A DNA stretch of 37,670 bases from assembly GCF_937921625.1 (NCBI RefSeq), contig NZ_CAKZTI010000046.1, positions 1 to 37,670 on the forward strand, written 5' to 3'. Every line of letters starts with the position of its first letter. The stretch's first letter is position 1. This document shows positions 15,930-23,262 of this stretch, piece after piece. The position numbers and the translations under genes are program-made. This DNA is from an uncultured Campylobacter sp. Lineage in GTDB: Bacteria; Campylobacterota; Campylobacteria; Campylobacterales; Campylobacteraceae. The notes under the pieces were generated by a model. The model had not been told where the DNA came from, did no database searches, and saw nothing but the letters and a program-made list of their open reading frames with translations.

Positions 15930-16697
15930 TTACTTTCTTTCGTAGAAAATTACTAAGGCGTCTTCTGCCACCCTTTTACCAGTGAACGAACTTGTTTTAA
16001 TAATATCATCGGCAACATCTTCGGTCACCATAAATTTATCCGACAAACTTATGCTTTTATCGGCATTCACGATAAAATTTAGCTCAATAACAGCTTTTGA
16101 TGGATACTCTACTTTTTTGCGTCCAAAAACTGCATCATATTGCTCTACTGTTAGCTGCGAGTAATAGACGGCTCTCTTAAGATATTCTATAATATAATCA
16201 ACGCTATATTCTTTTTGAAATTCCACTTTTAATTTATCGTCACAATCAACTATCTTGTCTTCATCGTCGAATTCTATTTTGCCTTTAGTTTTAAATGTTT
16301 CTTGGAATTTTACCTCATTGAGTTTGCAGTGTTCTTTTGCTAGCTTAAGCAGGCCTTGCTCATCATAGACCTTACTTTTGTAATAAATCATAGCATTATT
16401 TAAAGATGTATCCAATGCTCTTTGTTTATAAGATTTAAGGCTCTCGGTTTTATCTTGCACTATCTTTGCTTTCATGCGCTCCATATCCAAGTCGCAAACC
16501 ATCTTGACCGTCTTTAATCCGCCGTTTTCCTCTTTGTTCCAGGTGACACTTTTGCAGATTTTCGAGCCCTCGATCGCCGTGCCGATACTCATAGACTTAA
16601 AATCGAGCAGAGTGTAGTTTTTCACGAGCTGTATCTCGTCCTCGCCGCATCCTGTTAAAATAAATGCCGCCAGCGCGACACCTAGTGCATATTTCAT
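15930..16697 (-). CDS. Predicted lipoprotein of unknown function
   Basis: 255 aa. The N terminus MKYALGVALAAFILTGCG has a lipobox (LTGC, cysteine 17), so the mature protein should be membrane-anchored through lipid. The mature part is hydrophilic, Lys/Asp/Glu-rich, with several further cysteines (C48, C68, C122 and one near 152) that could form disulfides. I do not recognise a family. The gene is visibly more A/T-rich than its neighbours. AAGGAG precedes the ATG with good spacing. A poly-G tract (minus strand) lies about 40 bases upstream, suggesting phase-variable expression. Confidence 0.8.
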   Translation of the reverse strand: MKYALGVALAAFILTGCGEDEIQLVKNYTLLDFKSMSIGTAIEGSKICKSVTWNKEENGGLKTVKMVCDLDMERMKAKIVQDKTESLKSYKQRALDTSLNNAMIYYKSKVYDEQGLLKLAKEHCKLNEVKFQETFKTKGKIEFDDEDKIVDCDDKLKVEFQKEYSVDYIIEYLKRAVYYSQLTVEQYDAVFGRKKVEYPSKAVIELNFIVNADKSISLSDKFMVTEDVADDIIKTSSFTGKRVAEDALVIFYERK

Positions 16698-16737
16698 CTT
16701 TAACTCCTTGAGGTAAATTTTCTAGAAAATAATGCTA

Positions 16738-16745
16738 CCCCCCCC
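16738..16745 (-). promoter_or_regulatory. Poly-G tract (G8 on the minus strand) upstream of the lipoprotein gene
   Basis: Eight consecutive G residues on the minus strand, immediately followed by TAGCATTAT, which could contain the -10 box, 40 bases from the start codon. G tracts of 8 or more slip in length in Campylobacter and switch genes on and off. Confidence 0.6.
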
Positions 16746-16964
16746 TGCTTAAAAACGGGTAAATTTATAGCCTAAATTTTAAAATTCCGCCATTAAAATT
16801 CCACGCGCCGCAATTCTGCCGCGCATGCGGCGCTTTGCGCCTTTTAGCGAAATAGTCTTGCGGTAAAATTACAAGATAAACCGTCCGCATCGCATCGCCG
16901 AAATTCCGCGCGCAGTTTCGCGCGCGAAGGTCGCAAAATTTAGAAATTTTAACCAAACTTTCGC

Positions 16965-16970
16965 TATCAT
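16965..16970 (+). promoter_or_regulatory. -10 box of terC
   Basis: TATCAT after AAACTTTCGC, 31 bases upstream of the terC ATG. Confidence 0.4.
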
Positions 16971-17000
16971 CACGGCTTAAATTTCACCCAAAGGAAACCG

Positions 17001-17720
17001 ATGTTTGAATGGATCGCCTCACCCGAGGCATGGATCAGCCTGGCGACGCTCACGGGGCTTGAGATCGTGCTTGGTATCGACAATATCATCTTTATCGCGA
17101 TTTTGTGCGGCCGCCTGCCCGAGGCACAGCGCGGGCGCGCCCGTATAATCGGGCTTGCGCTTGCGATGATCACGCGCATTTTGCTACTGCTTAGCCTAAG
17201 CTGGATCATGGGGCTAACCAAACCGCTATTTAGCGTGCTTGCGCGCGATTTTAGCGGACGCGACCTCGTGCTGATCGGCGGCGGGTTGTTTCTACTCGTC
17301 AAATCCACGCTCGAGATCCACTCCAGCGCCACTGGCGAGTCACACGAGCATAGCGCCAGCGGTGGCAAGGCAAGCTTCGGCGGCACTCTCGTGCAGATCG
17401 CCGTTTTGGACATCATATTTTCGCTCGACAGCGTCATCACCGCCGTGGGTATGGCGCAGCACCTGCCCGTGATGATCCTCGCAGTGATCATCGCCGTGGG
17501 CGTGATGATGCTCGCTAGCGGCGCGATCGCGCGCTTCGTGGACGCAAACCCGACGATCAAAATTTTAGCGCTTGCGTTTTTGATTTTGGTGGGCGTCTCG
17601 CTGATCGCCGACGGGCTAGGCTTTCACATACCTAAGGGCTACATCTACTTCTCGATGGCGTTTTCGCTACTGGTGGAGCTCATCAATATCAAGGTCCGCA
17701 AAAAATCCGCCGCGAAATAG
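17001..17720 (+). CDS. TerC-family integral membrane protein
   Basis: 239 aa with about seven helices. The family fingerprint LEIVLGIDNIIFIAI (about 17-31) and the matching second-half motif VLDIIFSLDSVITAVGMAQH (about 135-154) carry the paired Asp residues thought to handle metal ions. TerC/YgdQ-type proteins have been linked to tellurite resistance and to manganese export that supplies exported metalloproteins. It lacks the large CBS/CorC tail of longer relatives. AAAGGAAA precedes the ATG. The following gene starts 35 bases later and may be co-transcribed. The metal substrate is inference. Confidence 0.9.
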   Translation: MFEWIASPEAWISLATLTGLEIVLGIDNIIFIAILCGRLPEAQRGRARIIGLALAMITRILLLLSLSWIMGLTKPLFSVLARDFSGRDLVLIGGGLFLLVKSTLEIHSSATGESHEHSASGGKASFGGTLVQIAVLDIIFSLDSVITAVGMAQHLPVMILAVIIAVGVMMLASGAIARFVDANPTIKILALAFLILVGVSLIADGLGFHIPKGYIYFSMAFSLLVELINIKVRKKSAAK

Positions 17721-17754
17721 AGGAGCGAAATTTTGTAGGATCTGAAAGGCGCGA

Positions 17755-19215
17755 ATGGGCTTTGCTAAATTTCTTTCGCCGCTGCAGATCAAGCTTGCTC
17801 GCGGCACGGCTAGGGATTTGAAGCTGGAGTCCGCGCCTGCAGGTGCGGCTAAATTTAGCTTTACGCTGGAGCGCTTGCGCTTTGCGGGAATTTTAAATTT
17901 AAAACGCGACGGACTTTATCTGCCGATACGCGAGGGCGACGAGCTGACGGTGATATATGAGACTTCAAGCTCAAATTCCTACCGCGAAGCTTTGAGGGGC
18001 TTAAATTCCAGCCGCAGCGCTTCAAGCAGTGCCGATTTAAGCGGCGAAAATTCCGTGCCGCGCTCTAGCTGTGGAATTTCTAGCAGCGAGAATTCTGCCG
18101 CCCCAAATTCAAACTGCGACGCACATAGCGATACGGCGGCAAGTGCGCGTCAAAATTCTGCGGTATCTGATTTATCGGACAAAGATCGCAGCGGCATAAA
18201 CTCCGCCGCTTTGGGTTTTATCCGCAAAGATTTAAGCAGCTCCCTCTCTTTAAATTCTACCCGCGAGAGCCGTGACGGTGCTTCGGTAAACTCCGCCGCT
18301 TCCGTCCTTCCGCTAGATTTCGTTAATCTAAGCCTAGGCGCGCAGCGCTGGAGGGACGCCGGTAGCACGGCGCTCGCCGCGATATTCGCAGCCTTCGGCG
18401 TAGCGCTAGCTGCGATGAGCATCTACTGCATAATCTTTATCTTTGATGTAAGGGCTCCTGCGGGGCTGCTAGCCCTGCTCATCCTCGCGCCTTTTGCATA
18501 TTGCAGCTTTAGGTTTATGCGAAGAGACTGGCGCGCCGCAAAGTTCGGGCGCATATTCGCAGCGCTTCCGCACTCCAAAGAGCCCAAGCGAAGCGGCGAA
18601 GCGGAGGGCTACGCCAGCGGCGTACGCGTGCTGCAAAGCGGCGACGTTTATTATTATGGCTTCGCGCTGGACGGGCTGTATTTATCGGGCGATAGCAAGC
18701 GGCGCATCGTCTCTGACGCGCTACGCGCAGATCAAAATTTAGCGGAGCTTGCGGACGGCGAAAATTGCATGAAATTTAAGAATTTAGACGCAGAAAATTC
18801 CGCAAATTCTACGAGAATTAAGAATTTTGCGAAATCAGCGAATTCCATAAGCTCTGCAAATTCTGCCAACGTAACAAATTCTACAAATTCTGCCCGCTCC
18901 GCCGAAGCCTCGGCACCCGCCAATACAAAGGACACCTCGCAGAGCTTTGAGCTGCAAAACGGCGATATTCTCCGCGCCCGCTACAAGGACTACCGCGTAA
19001 GCGGACTGTGGAATAAAAGCCGCGGCATGGAGCTCGGCGATACGCGCAGCGGACTTCGGCGCGCAGCAGATTTTATCGCGGGCGTGGCGCTACAAATAGG
19101 TCTGCGTTTAGGCGGCGCGCTCGTGCTGACGCAGCTCGGCGATCACATTGGCGGCTCCTTCGGCAACGCCCTAAGCTTCATCGGATTTTTGCTGCTGCTT
19201 AGCCTTATGCTTTGA
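17755..19215 (+). CDS. Membrane protein of unknown family with Ser/Asn-rich inserts
   Basis: 486 aa, probably four membrane helices: about 203-225, 231-250 and two in the last 50 residues. The first 62 residues (soluble, LTVIYETSS at the end) and the stretch 275-335 look like ordinary folded sequence. They are interrupted by two low-complexity blocks, about residues 62-185 and 340-400, made of Ser, Asn and Ala with repeated NS dipeptides encoded by AAATTC. The same AAATTC/AATTTC words fill the neighbouring non-coding DNA, so the inserts look like in-frame repeat growth. Start ATG is preceded by GAAAGG. Function unknown. Confidence 0.7.
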   Translation: MGFAKFLSPLQIKLARGTARDLKLESAPAGAAKFSFTLERLRFAGILNLKRDGLYLPIREGDELTVIYETSSSNSYREALRGLNSSRSASSSADLSGENSVPRSSCGISSSENSAAPNSNCDAHSDTAASARQNSAVSDLSDKDRSGINSAALGFIRKDLSSSLSLNSTRESRDGASVNSAASVLPLDFVNLSLGAQRWRDAGSTALAAIFAAFGVALAAMSIYCIIFIFDVRAPAGLLALLILAPFAYCSFRFMRRDWRAAKFGRIFAALPHSKEPKRSGEAEGYASGVRVLQSGDVYYYGFALDGLYLSGDSKRRIVSDALRADQNLAELADGENCMKFKNLDAENSANSTRIKNFAKSANSISSANSANVTNSTNSARSAEASAPANTKDTSQSFELQNGDILRARYKDYRVSGLWNKSRGMELGDTRSGLRRAADFIAGVALQIGLRLGGALVLTQLGDHIGGSFGNALSFIGFLLLLSLML

Positions 19216-19664
19216 AAGGCGAATTTCAAGCGACAACCTCGCGGAATTTTGCAACTTCAAGGAATTTCAAATTTCGCAATTTCGCAGAATTTCGCAGCGA
19301 GCGGATTCGGATTTTAAATTTTAAGGCTTAGGGCTGTAAATTTAAAAGCGTAGAAAAATTTCAAATTTCAAGCACACAGAATTTAGACCGTGAAATTTTA
19401 AAATTTTAAATTTTAAAGCGTAGAATTTCAAGGCGCGGAATTTTAATTTCAGAATTTTAAATTTTGCGGTGCGGAATTTCGTAGCGTGGATTAAAATTTT
19501 AAATTCCAAAACGCGCGGGATTTTAAGGTGCGTGAAATTCCAAAGCGCGAAATCAAAAAGCGGAATTTTAAAATTCCAAATTTTACGGCGCGTGAGGCCG
19601 CAGCACGGCGTGTGAAGCTATAGTGCGCGAGGCTGTGACACACAAAGCTGCGGCGAGCCGCCTG
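19216..19664. repeat. 449-bp spacer built from short degenerate repeats
   Basis: Nearly the whole stretch is variations on GCGCGGAATTTTAAATTT, in 18-25-base steps, with AAATTTTAAAATTT-type palindromes at about 19313 and 19393. The right end changes to a second motif of about 17-19 bases, CGCGTGAGGCCGCAGCA, CGTGTGAAGCTATAGTG, CGCGAGGCTGTGAC. No gene seen. It separates two convergent genes. Confidence 0.55.
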
Positions 19665-20693
19665 CTAGCTCCAAATTCTTTCGTTTAGTTTTAGGTTTTT
19701 TACGATCGCCAAAAAGTGCGAAAGCTCGCGCTTGAGCTGCGCGGCAGGGTCGCGGCGCAGTACGCTTTCGTCGATGTCCGGCTCGAAATTATCGCGCCCA
19801 GTATTTACGAAAATGTAAATTTTGCTATCTAAAAAGCTAAGACTGACGGGCGCGGCCACGGCGCCTGCGAAGCGCAAGAGCCTCCGCATAAAGGCGGGCG
19901 TCAGGATATACATCGCGCCTGCCGCGTCCTCGCAATACACGGCGAAGGCGGCATTAAACTCCGCATCGTCCATATCGATCTTTTTTAGCCCGCCTGTGTT
20001 CGGCGCGCCGGCGCGAGCGGGAAAAATCAGGGTTTTGGCACTTATGCGTTTGTTAAATTTCGCGTAGAAAAAGGTGCCGAGGATTTCGCTTTCCGAAAAT
20101 CTATTAAATAAGCTCACGTCGCAAAACGCGAACTTCACGCCGTCATAAACGCCCGAGACCCTGTCGTTGCCGTATGAGTATCTGTCTAGTCGAAAAAAAA
20201 GCTCAGAGAGCTTGAGTTTGGTGGGATCGATACTGCCTTCAATATCGTATCGATAGCCGAACGCTTTAAAATAAGGCATTAGATAGTGCTCTTTAAAAGC
20301 GCGCCGAAATTTTGCCGAATAATCTCGTTTGAAGACTCTAAATAATACGAATAAGCTATAAGCAGCCAAGATTAAAATTATAATCGCGAGTAAGATATAT
20401 TTGGAAATCGTGGGGCGATTTTGTAAATCGTTTAGAAATAGGCTCATAGCAAAAAGGCAGGCAGCGTAGATTATCTTAGCTTTTATGGAGCTTTCATCGC
20501 ACAAAACGGCTACTATAAGAACAACCGCGAATAATCCTATAAGAGACAACAAATCCGCCATGCCTCCTCCGTCGCGCAGCCTGTATAACAAAAACGTGCC
20601 GTAAAAGAGCATGCACGTCGCCGCTAAGATCATATTTCTTTTCGCCCTATACAAAAGCTCCAGTCTGATCTGCTCCAGCTCGCTTGCGCTCAT
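19665..20693 (-). CDS. DUF3137-type membrane protein
   Basis: 342 aa. Four membrane helices in the first 130 residues (about 20-38, 45-63, 71-88, 97-117) are followed by a soluble cytosolic domain. The run GVYDGVKFAFCDVSLF, then FNAAFAVYCEDAAGAMYILTPAFMRRLL and SLSFLDSKIYIFVNTGRDNFEPDID fit the DUF3137 pattern (galactose-binding-like name only, no known activity). Length matches that family. It is alone, minus strand, with no good Shine-Dalgarno seen upstream of the ATG at 20691-20693 other than AAAAGGAA. Function unknown; assignment from memory of the domain pattern. Confidence 0.72.
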   Translation of the reverse strand: MSASELEQIRLELLYRAKRNMILAATCMLFYGTFLLYRLRDGGGMADLLSLIGLFAVVLIVAVLCDESSIKAKIIYAACLFAMSLFLNDLQNRPTISKYILLAIIILILAAYSLFVLFRVFKRDYSAKFRRAFKEHYLMPYFKAFGYRYDIEGSIDPTKLKLSELFFRLDRYSYGNDRVSGVYDGVKFAFCDVSLFNRFSESEILGTFFYAKFNKRISAKTLIFPARAGAPNTGGLKKIDMDDAEFNAAFAVYCEDAAGAMYILTPAFMRRLLRFAGAVAAPVSLSFLDSKIYIFVNTGRDNFEPDIDESVLRRDPAAQLKRELSHFLAIVKNLKLNERIWS

Positions 20694-21077
20694 CTCGTTC
20701 CTTTTAAATTTGAGACGGATTATGACGCTAGCGAGCTTTAAATTTGCTTACGAACGGCGGCGAAATTTTAAAATTTAGACTTGGATAAATTTATGGTTAA
20801 ATTTTAGCGGCGGATTGTTTAAATGGAACAAAGACGGGATTGCGGTATAAATTTAAGCGGCGCGAAATTTTAAAAATTCCATGCCGCAAATGGAGACAAA
20901 ATTTTACGAACACGATTTAAATTTTGCTATAAAATTTCACTGCGCGGCAGCGTAAAATTTCGCGAAATAAACGCCGCAGTTTATACCACGAAATTTACGA
21001 GCGGCCGCGAGCGAACGTAGATAAATTTATGAGTGCTCGCGCCGCAAAAAGCGCCGCGCGGACGCTACTAGAAAAAT
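20694..21077. other. 384-bp spacer, no gene seen
   Basis: Alternates GCGGC-type words with AAATTT words; an AAATTTTAAAATTT palindrome lies near 20763. An A/T hairpin, TAGAAAAAT / ATTTTTCTA (21069-21077 and 21082-21090), overlaps the end of the fumarase beta gene. No convincing terminator, RNA or frame. Confidence 0.5.
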
Positions 21078-21638
21078 TTAGATTTTTCTATAAGGCGCCT
21101 GACCTACTTCGTAGAAATTGTTGCCCTCGCTGTCGATCGCTACGATAGCCGGAAAATCCTCGACCGTAAGTCGCGCGACCGCCTCGGGGCCGAGCTCGGG
21201 ATAGGCTAGCACTTCGTACTTTTTGATACTTTGGCTGATTAGCGCGCCCGCTCCGCCGATAGCGACCATATAGACGCAGCCCGATTTTTTCATCGCTTCG
21301 ACGACGGCGTCGCTGCGGTAGCCCTTGCCGATCATGCCGTTGATGCCCACTTCGTTTATCATCGTAGGAGTGTATTTATCCATGCGTCCGCTAGTCGTAG
21401 GTCCCGCAGCGCCGATAGCCTGACCCGGTTTGGCGGGGGTCGGCCCCAGATAATATATCGTCTCGCCAGCTAAGCTTACGGGTAGCTTCTCGCCGCGAGC
21501 GAGAGTTTCGGTTAGAGCCTTGTGCGCGGCATCGCGAGCTGCGATGATGGTACCGCTGATTAGGACGTTATCGCCCGCCTTTAGGCTTTTTACTACGCTT
21601 TTATCGAAAGGTGCGGTAATTCTTTTAACTTCTGACAT
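21078..21638 (-). CDS. Class I fumarate hydratase, beta subunit
   Basis: Second subunit of the oxygen-sensitive [4Fe-4S] fumarase (fumarate plus water to malate) of the split FumA/TtdAB type. From ATG 21636-21638 the product is 186 aa; the frame stays open a further ten codons, into the alpha gene, but AAGGAGG sits 6-12 bases before ATG 21638, so I take that start. Motifs: AGDNVLISGTIIAARDAAHKAL near the N terminus, YLGPTPAKPGQAIGAAGPTTSGRMD in the middle and GGAGALISQSIKKYEVLAYPELGPEAV later. It starts 10 bases after the alpha subunit stop. A tartrate dehydratase role is possible by homology but fumarase is likelier. Confidence 0.92.
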   Translation of the reverse strand: MSEVKRITAPFDKSVVKSLKAGDNVLISGTIIAARDAAHKALTETLARGEKLPVSLAGETIYYLGPTPAKPGQAIGAAGPTTSGRMDKYTPTMINEVGINGMIGKGYRSDAVVEAMKKSGCVYMVAIGGAGALISQSIKKYEVLAYPELGPEAVARLTVEDFPAIVAIDSEGNNFYEVGQAPYRKI

Positions 21639-21648
21639 GATTTCCTCC

Positions 21649-22494
21649 TTATAGTTCAGCGTCGGCATGGCGAGCCGCGTGGCAGTTGATATTAACGGCG
21701 ACCGGAAGCCCCGCTATGTGGGTCGGATACCACTCTACATTTACCTTAACGGCGGTATTGATGCCGCCCAAGCCCTGCGGACCGACGCCTGTAGCGCGCG
21801 CCATCTCCAGCAGCTCATCCTCTAGCTTGGCGTAGCGCTCGTCGGGATTTCTGCTATCGATCGAACGAACCGCGGCTTGTTTGGCTAAAAGCGCCGCCTT
21901 ATCCATCGTGCCGCCGATACCGACGCCTACGACCATCGGAGGACAGGCGTTAGGGCCTGCATATTTGACCGCTTCTAAAAATACCTTTTTTACCCCCTCG
22001 ATGCCGTCTGCAGGAACGAGCATTTTTAGCACCGATTTGTTTTCGCTGCCAAAGCCCTTAGGAGCTACTTTGATCTTAAGCTTGTCGCCGGGGATGATGC
22101 GGGTATTGATGACTGCGGGAGTATTGTTCGTGGTGTTTTTACGCTCAAACAGCGGCTCTGCGACTACGGATTTACGCAGATAGCCGCCTACGTAGCCGTC
22201 CGCGACGCCTGCGTTGATAGCATCCTCCAAATATCCACCCTCGATATGCACATCCTGACCAAGTTCGACAAAAACCACCGTCATACCGGTATCTTGGCAG
22301 ATCGGCGCGACCTCTTTTGCCGCCAAATCGGCATTTTGCAAGAGCTTGCCTAAGATATCTTTGCCGATAGGCGAAGTCTCGTTCTCGCGCGCCTTCTCAA
22401 ATGCCGCGCGCATATCTGGCGTGACGTGATAACAGGCTTTTTTGCAAAGCTCGCTGACTACTTTTGTAATCTCAGCTGCTTGGATCGTTTTCAT
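21649..22494 (-). CDS. Class I fumarate hydratase, alpha subunit
   Basis: Iron-sulfur subunit of the class I fumarase. 281 aa with the three cluster cysteines in their family contexts: ICQDTGMTVVFVELG (about 65-79), GPNACPPMVVGVGIGGT (about 180-196) and INCHAARH near the C terminus. GIGGTMDKAALLAKQA is the substrate-side glycine-rich motif. GGAG precedes the ATG. A TATAAT lies about 30 bases upstream, next to a 22-bp inverted repeat. In the TCA or reductive dicarboxylate branch it feeds malate and fumarate, and fumarate is also a respiratory acceptor in these bacteria. C. jejuni uses class II FumC instead. Confidence 0.92.
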   Translation of the reverse strand: MKTIQAAEITKVVSELCKKACYHVTPDMRAAFEKARENETSPIGKDILGKLLQNADLAAKEVAPICQDTGMTVVFVELGQDVHIEGGYLEDAINAGVADGYVGGYLRKSVVAEPLFERKNTTNNTPAVINTRIIPGDKLKIKVAPKGFGSENKSVLKMLVPADGIEGVKKVFLEAVKYAGPNACPPMVVGVGIGGTMDKAALLAKQAAVRSIDSRNPDERYAKLEDELLEMARATGVGPQGLGGINTAVKVNVEWYPTHIAGLPVAVNINCHAARHADAEL

Positions 22495-22523
22495 GATCTC
22501 TCCTTGTATTGAAATTTTAATGG

Positions 22524-22529
22524 ATTATA
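22524..22529 (-). promoter_or_regulatory. -10 box of the fumarase operon
   Basis: TATAAT on the minus strand, 30 bases upstream of the alpha subunit ATG. Confidence 0.55.
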
Positions 22530-22534
22530 TTCCG

Positions 22535-22556
22535 TTAAACTAAAAACTTAGTTTAA
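22535..22556. promoter_or_regulatory. Inverted repeat in the fumarase/hao divergent promoter region
   Basis: TTAAACTAA (22535-22543), spacer AAAC, TTAGTTTAA (22548-22556): a perfect 9-bp dyad covering the expected -35 region of the fumarase promoter. Dyad spacing suits a dimeric repressor. No regulator can be named. Confidence 0.4.
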
Positions 22557-22619
22557 AATTTTATCTTCATTTAATAAATTTTAACAAAAGGCTAGAAAAT
22601 AAGCGGTTTTTAATCTTTT

Positions 22620-22625
22620 TATAAT
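22620..22625 (+). promoter_or_regulatory. -10 box of the haoC-haoA operon
   Basis: TATAAT preceded by TTTTTAATCTTTT, 70 bases upstream of the start codon. Confidence 0.5.
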
Positions 22626-22694
22626 AAAATACCATTTTTTGAAATTATCAAATACTAAAAATTTTGCGAAGAAATTTTAAAATCAAGGAAACCT

Positions 22695-23252
22695 ATGAAA
22701 AAGAAAACTCTTGTGCTGCTCGTGGGCGCTTGTGTGCTTATAGGAATGATACTTTCTCTTGGGATTGCGGAGATGGTTCACCTTACGGGCACCGATAAAT
22801 TCTGCGTATCCTGTCATACGATGCAGCCAATGGCAAACGCATTTCACAACGATGTTCACGGCGGCAATAACCCGCAAGGTTTCAAAGCCGATTGCGTCGC
22901 CTGTCACGTCTCTCATGAAAATACCTTTATGTATCTTTGGACTAAAGCTCTAACCTCCGCAAATGATGTTTACAAAACGGTCTTTACCGATGCCGATAAG
23001 ATCGACTGGCAAGAAAAACGCAAGGAGCGAAATCATTTCGTTTATGAAAGCGGCTGTCTAAGTTGCCATCGAAATTTAAAAGAGCAGAATAATCAAGTAA
23101 ATAAAGCTTGGCTCGCGCATAGGGATTATTTCGCGGGCACTACCGGCAAAACCTGCGTGCAGTGCCACGAAAACGTCGGCCACAAAAATATGGGTATAGA
23201 GATTACCAAATATTGGGATAAATACAACCGAGAAAATAACAAAACCAAGTAA
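22695..23252 (+). CDS. NapC/NrfH-family tetrahaem cytochrome c (HaoC-like quinol dehydrogenase)
   Basis: Oxidises menaquinol and passes electrons to a periplasmic multihaem partner. 185 aa: one N-terminal anchor helix (about 5-27) followed by four haem motifs, CVSCH at 37, CVACH at 66, CLSCH at 120 and CVQCH at 153. HTMQPM after the first haem and HVSHEN after the second are typical of NrfH. It lies 10 bases before an octahaem HAO-like gene, the arrangement named haoCA in Campylobacterota, rather than before nrfA, so I read it as HaoC. AAGGAA precedes the ATG. Intact. Confidence 0.9.
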   Translation: MKKKTLVLLVGACVLIGMILSLGIAEMVHLTGTDKFCVSCHTMQPMANAFHNDVHGGNNPQGFKADCVACHVSHENTFMYLWTKALTSANDVYKTVFTDADKIDWQEKRKERNHFVYESGCLSCHRNLKEQNNQVNKAWLAHRDYFAGTTGKTCVQCHENVGHKNMGIEITKYWDKYNRENNKTK

Positions 23253-23262
23253 AGGAGAAGCA

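Larger units (their letters stand above)
16698..17000. other. Divergent intergenic region, lipoprotein gene / terC
   Basis: 303 bases. It holds the poly-G tract and presumed lipoprotein promoter on the left and a TATCAT -10 box for terC on the right. The centre contains GC-rich words (CGCGCGCAGTTTCGCGCGCG-like inverted CGCG runs near 16910-16925). No gene seen. Confidence 0.5.

Noticed and set aside
18150..18422. 90-codon minus-strand frame within the Ser-rich membrane protein gene
   Set aside because: Shadow of repetitive coding DNA, with no start signal; the plus-strand frame spans 486 codons with plausible helices.
21639..21668. Extended N terminus of the fumarase beta subunit
   Set aside because: Would start within the alpha gene; the strong AAGGAGG points to ATG 21638.
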